Below are positions 42,640-56,041 of a stretch of DNA of 64,000 nt, piece by piece. The notes beneath the pieces are model-generated. The model was not told the DNA's origin and did not search any database. It saw only the letters and a program-made list of their open reading frames with translations. Within the stretch, counting starts at the first letter, position 1, and every line of letters begins with the position of its first letter. Source of the stretch: Spodoptera frugiperda (Eukaryota; Arthropoda; Insecta; Lepidoptera; Noctuidae); assembly GCF_023101765.2 (NCBI RefSeq), contig NC_064227.1, positions 7,077,592 through 7,141,591 of the forward strand. Direction: 5' to 3'. The position numbers were made by a program, and so were the translations under genes.

Positions 42640-42880
42640 AGTTGTTTGCTCGTTCTGTTCCATAGGAATCTACACTTTGGAACGAGCAAATAGCTTCACT
42701 AGAGGACTGACCGACAGACTGACATTTTATTTTCATCATCATCATCAGCCTGTTTTCGTCCGCTGCTGGACATATCCCTCTCCGATGGCACGCCACTAAG
42801 GTCATTTATTTTATTTTAATATTGTAATATTTGCTTTGACGTTCAAAAATGCCTTCCCGGTCTAGTTGATAATTTTGACT
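42640..42880 (-). repeat. Interspersed repeat with nested tail
   Basis: Reverse copy of the 17925 element (ttgctcgttctgttccatagg, cacttttgaacgtc complement at 42837) interrupted at 42735-42800 by catcatcatcatcagcctgttttcg and ctgctggacat, the reverse complement of the common atgtccagcagtggac-type non-LTR tail. Confidence 0.65.
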
Positions 42881-44309
42881 TAAATATTTGATTAAAAAAA
42901 AATTATGCCCATTTTCACCACACAATCATAATTTAGGATCTTTTTTTTCAATGTTTTATTAGATAAGTTTCCTTTAGGCACAAACTCTAGTCAAGTTTTG
43001 CCTAACGGATATCCCAGGTAAATCGCGAAGCAGTCTGTACTATAAACTCACAGAAGCTGCACATACAGTTTCCATGGAAACAACAATAAAAAAAAGAAAC
43101 ATTGATTTGATTTTGACATTAAAAACAAGATGGCGATTGGCGGGAATCTACTTATAGGCACGTGCAAACGTGTCGAACTGCCAAATAACACTTATTAGAA
43201 ACAATTATTTAACCGACGTAGCAGAGCGAGGCTATGTTTTACATGACAAATGTACATAGCTACACGTAGTGGCGTTTTGATGAAATGAGCTTAAGCCTTT
43301 GCAATTTATTTTATTGTGTGATAGGTGCCCAGCTACTGGCATAGAATAATCAAGTGGATTATAGACCGTAGTTGTCATAAATCTACGAATTTCATTGTAA
43401 CTTAATTAGTTAAACATGATGTTATAATAATTATATTAGGTACGTTTTTATTGCCCATGAGTTAAGGTACCTACCTATTGACAATTATGGCATTGTACAA
43501 ATACACACTCGTACATTATTTATTTGAATATCCATTCATTCTAATATGGGAATAGTCTCATTATGGTTGGTTAAGGATAATATCTGCTTACGAAGTTACT
43601 ACCATTCTTACGACTAGTTAAAGTGTTATTTTATATCATGTTCCGAAATCCGGTAACTACTTCCATATTTTCTTAGCCGTAGTTTGTGTAATCTATCTTA
43701 CTTTCTGAAAAGTGGTGGATGATATTTATAAAAAAAACACGTCTTTTCACCGAATAGGCTGCGCGTCTGTGCAGGCTGCTCATTATGAAGAGGTCCTTTC
43801 TAACTAGTGGAGTTTTTCTCCATTAATATACGTGAGTAAATCATGGTTTTTTAGTTAATTAGTCTAGTCTAGTCTAGAAGTTCCAACGCATGCCAACAAA
43901 CACACACAATCAAATTATTTCTTTGTATATTCATTAGTACGTATCGAATTAAGATTTATAGACAAACCAGAAGATTTATGATCGACCAGAACATACCAAT
44001 GGATGGATGACTATATTATCATGTACATACATACATACACAAAGACGTTACGTCATATTATGTAAGCGACACTGCTCGTAAAATTTGAGTTCATTAGCAG
44101 TCAGTAGACGGGTCGAGATTCGATGCCCGCCTGTTAAAATTTGTATGCCGTAAACACAGCTATATGGCCATGAATTGTACAATACGCGAATTTGTTTTTT
44201 TTTTGTAACGTTGAATGAATGTGGGACTGTATAATAATGTATACAAGTATTTTGCACAGTTTAAAAGTAAAGTATAGTGATATAATAGTTCTCTTAGCCA
44301 TCTTCATAT

Positions 44310-44447
44310 CTGGAGCTATGGACTACGTATCGGGTTACCGGAGTTTCGGCTCGAAAAGCAGGAGTAGGAACGGGGTGGTTTTTAGTCAGTAAGAGTCTGA
44401 CACTCTCTCGCCTCGCCCAAAGCGGGAGAAGTCATTGGATGATTTCG
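44310..44447 (-). repeat. SINE-like family A copy
   Basis: Reverse copy: ctggagctatggactacg, ggctcgaaaagcaggagtag, gggtggtttttagtcagtaa, gtcattggatgattt. Confidence 0.85.
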
Positions 44448-44689
44448 CACTCACCTTCCGCTTCTCACAAGCGTAGTTAGAGTCGACTAAGGGACTTTTT
44501 TTTAAATGGGACAATTTCGCCACCTATAACCACTGCAACTCCTATAATACAGAATTTACAGCAGATACAACCATGAAAACACCGAAACACTGAAGTCCGT
44601 CGCGTCTCAAGGACATGAATGACTGTCGTGAATCCCGCAACGACTAAGGGACTACGCAGAGACTAAGCAGCTGAACCTTTTAAAGTACC

Positions 44690-44841
44690 TGAGATCTCCA
44701 ACTCATCTTGTGGATAACTTAAGCGGGTTACCGACTCCGGCTTCAGCTAGAAGTAGAAACGGGGTGTTTTAGTCAGTGAGATACTGACTAAAACTCTCGT
44801 TTCACCCAATACGGGATAAGTCCATGGATGATTATCTTTTA
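44690..44841 (-). repeat. SINE-like family A copy, degraded
   Basis: Reverse copy with many changes: aagcgggttaccgactccgg, agtagaaacggggtg, ggataagtccatggatgatt. It faces the next copy (44847) with 5 bp between, making an inverted pair. Confidence 0.7.
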
Positions 44842-44846
44842 TTGAG

Positions 44847-45006
44847 TGGGAAAAATCATCTTGGGTGAGGCAAAAGGGGGTTGCAGACTCTCACTGACTA
44901 AAAACCACCCCGTTCCTTCACCTGTTTTGAGCTGGAACCCTGATAGCCTGTTACGTTATCCGCAGCTGCCGATCGGGCGTCAGCCCTACTGGGCCCCATC
45001 TGTGGA
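44847..45006 (+). repeat. SINE-like family A copy with LINE-like 3' end
   Basis: Forward copy ending cctactgggccccatctgtg, the same 3' end as the R1-like remnant at 46.7 kb and the copy at 57985. Confidence 0.8.
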
Positions 45007-45747
45007 TGGATGATTACCTACATACATAATTAATCTTCTTTACAAAATAACTGTATGAAAATCCATTCAGTAGTTTTGCAGTTGATTGCGCGCAGACAGA
45101 GTCAAAGCGGCACTCTTTGTTCTATGCCCAATCGTAGTGGGTTACCTAAATATATTCTTTTTAAAATCTAGAATACGTGCTATCTACATGGTCACTTGTC
45201 TATCTGTTTACCTCCATAAAACATTATTGGCTTTGATTAAATATATTTTATGTGCCGTGTCAAACAAAATATTGCATCGCTTATATAAATATTGTACATA
45301 GGTGAAATCCCGGGTTCAATAACGTTTTCGAGGATTTTGTGTGGCATTAAAACTATATAATACATAATATATGTAGTTGGCATCGGTAAATAAGAACTGG
45401 ATTCTTTTGAAACTGCAAAAATGGTAAAGCTACAATGAAGAAAATAAACAAATGTGACTAAACGTAACGTTTTAAAATATTTGTCAAACATATCTGCTTA
45501 ATTAGATAAATAAATCACAAATAATTATGGTCATATCAATATTAATTGCATCTACCTGCACTCTGCACCTAAAGTAATATCCAATAAGACAAACAAACAA
45601 ACAGGTTTGGTATAAAACCTTAATGAGGGTTTCCAATTTTGCAGTCACGAGATGACGCCAGTGAGATTTAAGGTCCTATAAGTCCAATCAACCTAGCAAC
45701 AGTTGACTAACTTAACAAATATTGTACTAGTCATTTTTTTAAAGAGG

Positions 45748-45962
45748 AAAAGTCATCCAATATCTTCTTCCGCCTTGGGTGAGGCGAGAGGGTGTGTCAG
45801 ACTATCAACGATTACATCACTACTTACCATCAGGTGAGATTGTAGTCAAGCATTAATTTCTATCGAATAAAAAAAGACTCTTACTGACTAAAAACCACCC
45901 CGTTCCTACTCCTGTTTTTCGAGCCAGAGCCCCGGTAACCCGCTACGCAGTCCGCAGCGATG
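45748..45962 (+). repeat. SINE-like family A copy with nested insertion
   Basis: Forward copy split after gagggtgtgtcagact by about 70 bp holding ttaccatcaggtgagattgt and ending in an A run, which resembles the 3' part of a family C-type or related SINE. The family A sequence resumes at gactcttactgactaaaa. Confidence 0.75.
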
Positions 45963-46296
45963 TCCCTGGAATCTGAACTCTTGAAAGTTAAAAGATGATT
46001 TACTATTTATCTTATATAAGCGTACATATTATATGTTATATAAGTTAATTAGTAAAGTATTTATTGTAACATACATATTTGGTAGTACTCGTATTAGGCA
46101 AAATTAATAAAACCTCAAATAACAATAAGGAAATGGTCCATAATGTGGTTTCCTTAATATATCTTTATTGTTTGCCTGTACATAATGTGGCTTATCGGGT
46201 TCTGGTCACGAGGCTTATGACCTTCGGCTTCTATGGTGGTTAGGGACAGCAGATTACCTGAAAAGGGGGATCTGGTAGAAGTTTTTTTTTTTGAGG

Positions 46297-46474
46297 GAGA
46301 AATATCATCCAATGACTTCTCTCGCCTTAGGTGAGGCGAGAGGAAGTGTCAGCCTCTTACTGACTAAAAACCACCCGCTAGGTTTTTTTTATTTTTTTTT
46401 TTTGAGGCGGGAAAATCATCCAGTGACTTCTCCCGCCTTGGGCGAAGCGAGAGGGAGTGTCAGACTCTTATGGA
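46297..46474 (+). repeat. Two family A 5' parts in tandem
   Basis: gaaatatcatccaatgactt to taaaaaccacccgctagg (46299-46382), then a T run and a second start gaaaatcatccagtgacttc (46409) to gtcagactctta (46470), where the RT remnant begins. Confidence 0.8.
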
Positions 46475-46735
46475 CGGGGGCTGCGCTTAAGCGGCTCCTG
46501 CCAAACCTCGGGGGCCAAATGCCTCCTGCCGGAGGTTGTACGTGGGGATCGTGCGGTTCTTAGCCCTCTATGACGCCCCTGTGTGGGCGCCGAACCTAAT
46601 GCGGCGGCCAGCTCGGGCACTGCTCACGTCTCAGAGGGTCATGGCCATCCGGGTGATCCGAGGATATTGCACGATCTCCGGGGAGGCGGCGAACCTCCTT
46701 GCCGGATTACCCGCTAGGTAGCTGCGGATCAGGCA
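46475..46735 (+). pseudogene. Non-LTR (R1-like) reverse transcriptase remnant
   Basis: Two frames meet: KRLLPNLGG in one frame (about 46489-46515), then after a 1-base shift RRLYVGIVRFLALYDAPVWA (about 46527-46586), followed by QRVMAIRVIRGYCTISGEAA. This arrangement matches the C-terminal end of reverse transcriptase domains of R1-clade elements, which are common in moths. The frame is broken, and the piece ends directly in family A/LINE 3' sequence. An inactive fragment. Confidence 0.75.
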
Positions 46736-46790
46736 TCAACCCTACTGGGCCCCATCTGTGGTGGTCTGATGGCTCTTTGGGTGATGCGTC
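46736..46790 (+). repeat. LINE-like 3' end shared with family A
   Basis: atcaggcatcaaccctactg, gggccccatctgtggtggtc and tgatggctc follow the RT remnant. The same block follows family A at 58139-58190 and (shorter) at 44970-45006. Confidence 0.7.
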
Positions 46791-46911
46791 TGGTTCTGGT
46801 CGGGCGGCAAGGTATCCTTGCTCGCCATCTGCAGACCCGAATCTGGTAGAAGTATAGCTTCTTATCTTCAATTTCTCCTTTGTGCTGAACATGTCTCTAA
46901 GTGTGGGAGAG

Positions 46912-47150
<239 letters not shown>

Positions 47151-47799
47151 CATACGAGTATATCATAGAGTCATAATTATGTATGCTTTCTTCAGTGATA
47201 TATTATGATGATGAGGATGATATCGCCTAAGTCGTGCCTACTTAGGCGATATCCTCTCTATCTTCAATTTCCACTACTAAACAACTTTTGCAATTTATCT
47301 GCGTACGAGTAACTTCCACATTAGGCGAATCAACAAAGAATTGAACGTACTTAATTAGTTCCGAAGAATCACAAGAAACCTTTACATCAATGGTCTTATA
47401 GACTCTCTATAAGACTTTGGTAATTCCTAACTACTTTGACAAAAAACACCGGAAAAGTGTTCCTAATTCACCAGGGTATAGTTGCTTAAATAGGTCCCGA
47501 TCCCGACGTTTTGACATCACTCTTGTGGTTAACTTATAGCCAATCAGAGTTTTCTGGTTAAGTTAGGTTTGTAAAGGTCAGTCTACCGACTAATAGCTAC
47601 CAAGAATAAATGTAGTAAGATTCACAACAAAGTTAAAATTTGTCTTAAAATTTTATTTACCTGATGTGGATGGTGGACTATGGATCTCCTCTATAAGAGG
47701 GTTTGCAATAATAAACTGCGATTCAGATTTATATCAGGCAGCACTTCTACTCGGTTCTTCATTAAATGTGGCAGTGGTGCAGTCTTTTATGACCCCTTT

Positions 47800-47949
47800 T
47801 TTAAGGGGACTAAATCATCGAATGTCTTCTCCCGCCTTGGGCGAGGCGAGAGGAAGTATCATACTGCTACTGACTAAAACTATCCCGTTCCTACTCCTGC
47901 TTTTTGAGTCGGAGCCCCGGTAACCCGCTAGGTAGTCCGCAGCTCCGGT
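47800..47949 (+). repeat. SINE-like family A copy
   Basis: Forward: actaaatcatcgaatgtctt, cgccttgggcgaggcgagag, ccgttcctactcctgc, gtagtccgcagctccgg. Confidence 0.85.
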
Positions 47950-48437
47950 ATACCTGCCTACTGAGGCGATATCATCCTTATCATCATGACATCCTTATGG
48001 CCCTTGCAGGAAGAGATAGGTTGGTGACAAAAAATAATTCAACGCAGCCATCATTACTCAGCCTAAACGTTTAGGATTTATTAAAATATCTTTCAGCAGG
48101 TAACAACTATTACTGGCCGATGTAAATGTAATTAAAATGTTTATCGTAAACTAAATTATTGTAATAATATCACGTATTTATTTACCCGTTGTAATTATTT
48201 TAACAATAACAATATTGCTTACCTACCTATTTATTATTATCCGTTTAGTTTCATATCGAAATAATTTGTTATTTATGTTAAAACTAATTGTTGCTTGTGG
48301 TTTTACTCGGGTTGATGTAAAATGGATATTGTTTATCAATTATTTATTTATCATACATAGTAAGTAATACTTGTGGTGAGATGAAAATTATGTAACTAGG
48401 CGAATAGTGCTGAATTTAAATGGGCATGTGTGGAAAG

Positions 48438-48596
48438 GTATCCGGAGCTGCGGACTACCTAGCGGGTTTACTGGGGCTTCGCCACGACAAGCAGGAGTAG
48501 GAACGGGGTGGTTTTTAGTCAGTAAGAGCCTAACACTTCCTCTCACCTCGCCCAATGCGAGAGAAGACATTGGATGATTATCCACCCTCAAAAAAA
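48438..48596 (-). repeat. SINE-like family A copy
   Basis: Reverse: tatccggagctgcggactac, ggtttttagtcagtaagagc, gagaagacattggatgatt, ending in an A run on the + strand. The 130-codon - strand ORF across it is spurious. Confidence 0.85.
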
Positions 48597-49639
48597 AAAT
48601 TGGTGGAAAGATGGATAGATTGTATAAAGTATGATTTGAAAAGAGAAGGTGGTTTCTGATAGGTTGACTTGTTTCTAGATTCCTATTATGGCGTAATAGG
48701 GATGATGACTGGGTCAAAAATAAATTATTACAACTTTTCAATACAATAAAATATTTAAAAATAATCACACTCTCATTCATAAATTTGATGAACTACTTAA
48801 TTTTCGATTTTTTCTAGCTAAATTTCTAGAAATAAGTCTGCTATTTGACGTAAAAATCTGATGACGTCATAATAGAATATTTCATACAAAGTTCATAGAA
48901 AATATCGTTTTTGACGTTTCGAAAAAAGTATTGAATTGGACTAGTAGGAAACTAGCCTATTTTAAAAAATTGAAAATATCCCTAACGTCATTTTAATCCG
49001 AACCCCCTTGCTCTACAGTCAAACTAACGACTAAAGTGTCTTAATTCAATATATTAATCGCAAAAATGGCTCAAAATTAATTATCATACTCATAAAATCG
49101 AGGCCTGTCTACTTATGGCTAAATTTGGCTACCTACTAGAGACGTACGTAGTAAGCCAAAATTACTACAACTATTATAAAGTATATAAATAACTTAAATA
49201 AGTAAGGCACGTGCAACCTTGAGCATTTGACAAAAATGTTAAAAATATAGCCACTTAGGTACTCAAGTTTATGTTTTTGTTTAATATTAGACATTTCGCA
49301 TAATTATTTGCAAGTAAACCTTCTTTATTGTAAATGGCTGTGATGCGTAGACAGTTAATAAAAAGGTATCTGGTGATACAAAGAAACAAAGAAAGAAAGA
49401 AAAATAATTTATTTTACACGCAAAGATACGAAAAAACAAAAGCTATGACAAGTAGGTACAACAAAAATTTGACAATAGATGCATTTGACAAGGCTTGGCG
49501 ACTGGGCTTCTCCCAGTTGTACAGTCTCTTTTGTGCCTTTAGGCTTAAGTCATTCTGTCTCCTGCATTAAATTCACCGAGGGAAGTGGAAACTATCGTTT
49601 TCTTTTTCTTCTCCTCTAATAACATCTTCTGATTTGTTT

Positions 49640-50150
49640 CGTTGCGGGATCCAAGACAGTCATTCATTTCCCTGGGACGCGCCGGACTTCAGTGTTCCGA
49701 TGTTTTCATGGTTGTATCTACTGTAGATCCTGGCTTACAGGAGTTGCAGCGGTATGGTAGGTTGTGGCGGGCTTGTCCCATAAAAAAATGCATTCATTTT
49801 GTGAAATGTGAAATGGGGCTACTTCAGCATGTGCAAGACAGGGTTTTGTGCTGGTATTCTACTGGTCCCAATAGGCAGATCTCGACTCTGATGCAGAAGG
49901 CAGTTCTGCGGGAAACGGCGCATTTCGAGGAGGTACGTGGAGGTTTATGTCTGTAGAGCCCTAACCACCGGTAGTTTGGACCATGCTCCCACTACTGGTC
50001 GGCTCCGGAAACCTGGGCTTAAAATGTCTAATTATAAGTTTGAAATCGCCAACCCGCATTGAGCAAGCGTGGTGATTAATGCTCAAACCTTCTCCGCGTG
50101 AGAAGAGGCCTTTAGTCAGCAGTGGCCACTTATAGGCTGTTTATATGTAT
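49640..50150 (+). repeat. Retroelement-derived segment with non-LTR tail
   Basis: A 104-codon ORF (49642-49956) shows no recognised domain. It is followed by caacccgcattgagcaagcg, ggtgattaatgctcaaacct and gaagaggcctttagtcagca, a tail widely shared by lepidopteran non-LTR elements. I take the whole piece as a decayed retroelement 3' end. Confidence 0.55.
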
Positions 50151-50334
50151 GTGTGTCTTTATTAAATAAATATAATATTAATATTTATCAATATTATTGA
50201 TAAGTTATTTTAATGTATGACTAACTAAATGAAAATTAATATATTTTAGTTCCAATTTACGGATAAACGGTGTTTATTTATTTTAGACTAATTTTACCTG
50301 TAAATTGTAATGTGTAAATGATAATAAATTGGCT

Positions 50335-50455
50335 GTATGTTCCGTTAGTCGAGTGACGATAAGTGCGGCAGTCGAGCGCAAGGTCACGGGTTCGATTCTC
50401 CAGATCCTACTAATGATGACAATGGCACAGAAGGCAGACTTGTTTCAATTAAGAA
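50335..50455 (+). repeat. tRNA-like SINE fragment (another family)
   Basis: gttagtcgagtgacgataag gives an A-box-like start and cacgggttcgattctcc a B box about 35 bases on, with spacing typical of tRNA-derived SINE heads. Not a tRNA gene: the acceptor and anticodon stems do not pair. Confidence 0.6.
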
Positions 50456-50489
50456 ACGGATAATTTTACATCATTACTATCCATACTTT

Positions 50490-50665
50490 TTTATGGTATA
50501 AGCCGGTAAACAAGCAGACGCATCACCTGATGGTAAGCAATTTCGCCACCGCCCATGGACACCCGAAACACCAGAGGCGTTACATTGTCGACCTTTTGGG
50601 AGTTAGGAATTTGAGGGTGGCTGGGGAATCGATTTCGAGATTGGGGATTGTTGGACATATTTGTG
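50490..50665 (-). repeat. SINE-like family C copy
   Basis: Reverse: tggtataagccggtaaacaa, catcacctgatggtaagcaa, gcccatggacacccgaaaca, ccagaggcgttaca. Confidence 0.82.
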
Positions 50666-51289
50666 TAGAACTACAAATACTTATTTGTCAGTTAAGCTCC
50701 TCTTCGTAAACTTAATTACTGGTTATAAGTGAGAGCGCTGTAAGTACAGCTCTACCGCACCCATTCTACGAGAAACAGGCGTGAAGTTACGGATATTTCA
50801 TACCAAACAACATTAGGAAACCATCAATCGCTTACTGACAATTGATTCACTAATTAGACATTAATTATCCTCAGTACAATTTACTGAAGGAATAACACAC
50901 AAAGGTAGCTCATAATATAGGTTACCTAAGTCCTAACTAACTTTATTTAGGAGTAAATGTGAGTAATTCAATTCCATAGCTCAAACAACAATGTGAATAG
51001 CTCATAGCTCTATAATATCGAATGAACTACCGCCGTGACTCAATAGCCTTTTAAAAAGTAAATAAAAACATACAAATAGGTATACCTAGGCTACCTACGA
51101 CACAATACAAACCAGAGTGAAATAAAAGATAAAAGAAACAAGCAGAAACATGTGTTCTCTTTCTCTCAAATCAAAGGAGGTTTGTAATGTAATGTCAAAA
51201 ACAAACTATAAAAATTATGGCTATTAAAAAATAAAGGTTTTAAATAATTGTAAGCGGTCAGCTATTCTAGTTTTAAAAATAAATCGCGA

Positions 51290-51569
51290 ACAGCGTCCGC
51301 CTCGTTCGCGTTCCACATTCGAAATAATAATTGTATTAAGGAAACATGAGCGGCGCGCATGTGTTTGTTTGTTTGTTTACCCGCCGGTGACGTCATATGT
51401 TTATTCTCGCGGGGAGGTTGGGGGCATACGGACGTGTGTAGTTTTATTTTTTTTATTTATTTAAAAAATTCTTTGTTTCGTTCGTGTTGTGTTGTGTTGT
51501 GAATTATTGTCGATGTGGTGTGATGTGGTGTGGTTTAGTGTTTTGGTTTTTGTGAAATAGTAATTCTAA
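51290..51569 (+). promoter_or_regulatory. Candidate promoter and non-coding first exon (1)
   Basis: A local CpG-rich, repeat-free stretch (gcgaacagcgtccgcctcg, gcgcgcatg, cccgccggtgacgtcatatg, with a CRE-like tgacgtca) leads to a GT-rich segment and a strong donor, taattctaa/gtaagtatt, at 51570. No ORF. It resembles a promoter and 5' UTR exon of a + strand gene lying beyond 64 kb. Confidence 0.5.
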
Positions 51570-52279
51570 GTAAGTATTACATACTATGTTGATTAACCGT
51601 TTTAGTACATTTTCTTTAATGATTAAGTTTTCAGTAAAGCTTTGTAGTTAATTCACTGATCATTTATTAGACTGAATGTGCTAATGCATTATTGTTATGA
51701 ACATGAAAAAGTGTGCATAGATGTTGAAAAAATTAAGTTATTCATAGAATTCAATGTTTTCTATTGCATACCAAAAACTATGATCTACTTTCAGGAACAC
51801 AAATTATCTTAGTTATTTCACTATAAATAATTAGTTTAGTCTATTAACTGTAATGTCAATAAACATTACATTTTTTTTCTTTGTGATGGCAACCGAGTCT
51901 TCAATACAAAGTTGTAGACTATTCTGCCAGAGTTTTTTACACTACATATTAGATAGTTTTCAGGTACTTATATCTACTTTTACACAGTGTTCATAAGTCT
52001 CATCATTACGTATTGTTGTATAATAAGTTTCTTTTTAAAAACTATTCTTATACCTATTCTTATTGGACCAACCTGATATAAACCTGAAAGTGTTTGTAGA
52101 ATAATTTACAATGTTAATTCACTGTTATTATTCGACGAATAATTAGGCTATCATTGTTAAAGTCTTTAAAAAAAAACTAGTACAAATAGAATCTGTATAA
52201 TTGAATCTTAAACAGATATTGCACGTAGGATAAGACGAAATCATAATTTAGACATATCGCAAAATATTATTAATGAGCA

Positions 52280-53184
52280 GAGTCGGTGGCTGCCGGCGAG
52301 GATGTCATTGAAGCCGCGCTGCCCCTTGTTTACACACGCACACAGCGGCGCGCACGCACACTCGGCCGCGCCCGTCGCCCGCTTATTTAGGTATATTGTT
52401 GTTTATTTTATTCGGCGCTATGCTCCGACACGGGCCGAGCCTTCGACTCAGTTTTAACGCGCACGTTTTATGAAACGACAACTATGCGTCGATGTTCGCT
52501 CGCCGGCGATAATAATTATTCATATCGGAACCGTCTCTAGCGACCGAAATAGCGACGCGGTAAACAAATTCGCGATTTTATTGGCAGGCCCTCATTGTAA
52601 CGAGGGTTCTTTTTCTGCAATATTTACATTTAATTTATTTTTCATAACCTATTCGCACGCTCGCCGGTGCTTCGGTTGTCTCCGCGAATCTTAATGGTAG
52701 TTAATCATAGTTTATTTTTACCGCGCAACGTGTGTTAATAAGTGGGGCCACTTGTCGCCGTTTCTTTTATTTCGCCATAGTGTTTGATTAAAACTCGCAA
52801 TTGAATTGCGGAAGCGATTTCGGCCGTGAAAATAATGTTCGCGAATTTGCAGCGCGCTATGAAAACAGTTGGCATGAAGACCCAATTATAAAGATAACAA
52901 GATATGGTTTTGATTAACTACTTCGGTATATTATGATCGATGTAGGTGGCCTGTTTTGACAGTTTTCGAATTAAATGTGTTCGGCGCGCTTTCGGAAGTT
53001 TTGACAATTTGAATGAACTTTTGGCGGGAAGTCCAAGTGCTAACGAAGAAGTAGGCACGCTGCACAGAAAGTTTGGAAAAGTGTTGAGTACACATCGGAT
53101 ACTGGCGAGTGTTTTTTCAACGCGTTTTCGAGGCTAAGCGCTAGTTGTTTGAACAAGTGTGTTTTCTAATGGATTTATTTTGAG
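52280..53184 (+). promoter_or_regulatory. Candidate promoter and non-coding first exon (2)
   Basis: The most CpG-rich part of the window (gccgcgctgccc, cgcacacagcggcgcgcacg, ctcggccgcgcccgtcgcc) followed by unique sequence to a strong donor, attttgag/gtgagttta, at 53185. ORFs of 63-74 codons inside have no recognised domain; an ATG at 53169 is closed by TGA after four codons. Likely an alternative 5' exon of the same downstream gene. Confidence 0.55.
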
Positions 53185-55059
53185 GTGAGTTTAAATTTAC
53201 TTGTGTGTTGGTGTTTGTATTGTTTGCTCTTCGTGTTTTGTGTGCGTGTTCGCGCCGGTGGCGGGAAACCAAATACCTAGCCGGTTCTGTACATGTGTGA
53301 GTGTACAAACAATACGCATGTGTGCGTGCGCGACTTATTGTCACTTTGTGTAAGAGGGGAGACAGGGAGGGAGAGGTTACTTGTCATGTATTTAGGCGAA
53401 GACGAACTTTGATGAGTTGACTTTTTAATTTATGTGCACCTTTTATGGCAATAGGAAAAAATGTTGAGACAAGAGGCGTCATTATATTATATTTGCTCAC
53501 GTATCGAACGTCTCCACATTTATTTAGGTATATTGAATATTGATTTTTGGCATCACACTACCAAAAGTTTTATGCAAACGCGAAATGTAATTAAACATTA
53601 TTTTCTTTAAGAGCGTTGTCCTCTTTGGAAGTGTTGTGGCCTCCTTGTTGGTATTTCAAATATGGAAATACAAATAAGAACAGATAATAATTCTTCATAG
53701 ATTTTTCCTTATCTTTCAATAACTATTGTCAGTTGGCTAAAGAAAAACTACGAGTCAGAAATACATAATATATTTTACTACACGATACAATATATTGACT
53801 ATTGTGAATATTGATTTTTATTCAATGAAATTAAGCAGTAAATAACTGTTTTTATAATGTGTTTATTCAGTGTTAAACTTAATCAAAAACCTAAGCAATA
53901 AATAATACTTCAAAGAATAGGTAACCGGTGATCAAATCTATCAAATGGTATCTATAAATATGCAGATTTAGTATAATTAGTATTTAAACAGCAGTGGTTT
54001 GAATGAGTAAAGTATTCATAAACACTATTAAATTCAATTTACTGAATAGTTAAAAATATAGTCTAGAAAATATACAGCCTAATAGTCAAAAATATATTCT
54101 AAAAAATATACAGCCTGACTTTTTTATCACCAACCAGTTCCATTAGTTCCATTTTTGAATTCGTGTTCTTTTTAACCGATTTTCTTCAGTAAAGTCGGTT
54201 ATTTTTTTTTTGTAAAAAGTTTTTTTTTTAATATTCAAAAATGGAATGTTAGAATGATACCTAACTCTCAGAAAACAAATTGGCTAGTGATAAAATAACT
54301 GGTTGTATTTAACAAAATAGCACAATAGTTAAAAATTAAAAACATATTTTGTTTTTGAGTTTAAGTTTTTTGCTAGGCTGCTCTATTTCCTATTTTTGAG
54401 TTAGCAGGAAACCAGCTGTTAAATATTGTTTTTATAGATTTTTTAATTGCTTTTTAATTTAAATGAGTTAACATTAATATTTAACTAGTGTTACTAACTG
54501 CTAACTGGTATTATTAGTAATTAACTCTACATCTAACATTCAGGAGATACCTATCAAAAAACCACTTGATACAAGTTACCCCATTCCACCCTTAAATTTA
54601 TAATTTTAATATTTAAATTATTAATTTATCTAGATACTAATAATAACCTTTCAACAATAAATTCTTTCCTTGTCTTTCTTATAAGTAAACATTAACTATT
54701 AGCAAAAGATCTCACACAAATAGAAACTCAGTTTATCACAGACATTAAAAGTTTTTTTCTTAAAAAAAAGTAGTTAACAGCCACGTCACGACGACTGGGA
54801 AAGACAAATAAGGGGGTTCGAAATTTAAAAACAAGGGTTCGAAAGCAAACCCTTATGTTGGAGACCTTTTTTCTCCTATTTTAAAATTTGAAACTGTATT
54901 TTTGAAGTGTGTGTGAATGTGTTACAATATTTTACAAAATGTAGGCTTAATGTGATCGAATAAAATTAGAATATGAATAAGATTAGGTGTTGCTCTTTAT
55001 TTAATTTTGATTTTGTCTGTTAGCTCTATAAATATTTAGACCTTCTTGGCCAGTTTTGG

Positions 55060-55315
55060 ATTCTGCCGGACAAGGGGTCTCGGGTTCGATTCCCAGGTCA
55101 GACAAAGAATTACTTTACTAAGGCTTTTTTCGGATTTAAAAAATCTCAGTAGTAGCACGGAGTCTGGAATTGTGCGCAGTATATTGCAATAGCCTCACCC
55201 CTTTACATGGGACTTATCACACAAATGATAAAAAGTTGGTACATTGTACAGCGGCATTACGTGCCGTAATCTGCACCTCTGCCTACCTCTTCGGGAATAA
55301 AGGCGTGACGATACA
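55060..55315 (+). repeat. tRNA-derived SINE, family B
   Basis: tgccggacaaggggtctcgg, ggttcgattcccaggtcag (B box), gtagtagcacggagtctgg, ccgtaatctgcacctctgcc, aataaaggcgtgacg. Confidence 0.87.
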
Positions 55316-56041
55316 GTGGAATTAAATAAAATGGTTACAAACAAAAAGGTATCTGTATATGCCTATTTAAGTGCCGATTGAACATGTTTTTTCAGATAAT
55401 ATAGGCTCGGTAAAAATATCAAGTAATTTAAATTGTAAAACTATCTCTTGTCTTTAAGGTATTAAGTAATTTAATTAGCATATACCTAGGTAAAAAAATT
55501 CAGTCTCAAAAACAAATACCTAAATATATTTATTTTACTCAGTGTAGATATTAGTTGTTTGTTAGCTAACATTGTATAAAATTAACATACATAAAAAAAT
55601 ACGGTCGAATTGAGAACCTCTTCCTTTTTTTAAGTCGGTTAATAAGAATAAGTTTTAAATTAGATAATACCTATTTATCAGTATAGCGGTTTATATGTAT
55701 TTAGTAACAATATTACTTGAGTATATAATATAATATGTATATATTTACAGAAAATAAATTCATTTCATTTAATTAATATCGTTACTAACACCGCTCTACT
55801 AACACAACTAAGGACTGTATATTTTTAAAAAGTCTGAAATAAAAAGCGTATCATTTATACATTATTATATACCTGTATGTAGATAAACTGTATTAAATTC
55901 AAACTAATTTTGATCAAGAGAAAGATCCCGATTCTCCTCTAAACTACTCGAAAATATAATTTTGCAAAAAAGAATCAGAATTTAATTAAATAATATTATG
56001 ATCTATTTGATTTTTTAAGTACCTGCGCTTTTTGAGAGTAA

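Noticed and set aside
48388..48780. 130-codon - strand ORF
   Set aside because: Its recognisable part is translated family A repeat, which also appears in ORFs at 31490, 46291, 47666 and 57110.
49642..49956. 104-codon ORF as a host gene
   Set aside because: No recognised domain or splice context, and it runs directly into a shared non-LTR tail; more likely retroelement debris.
52470..53137. 63-74 codon ORFs in the CpG-rich region
   Set aside because: One needs a GTG start, neither joins a donor in frame in a convincing way, and composition fits a 5' UTR/promoter.
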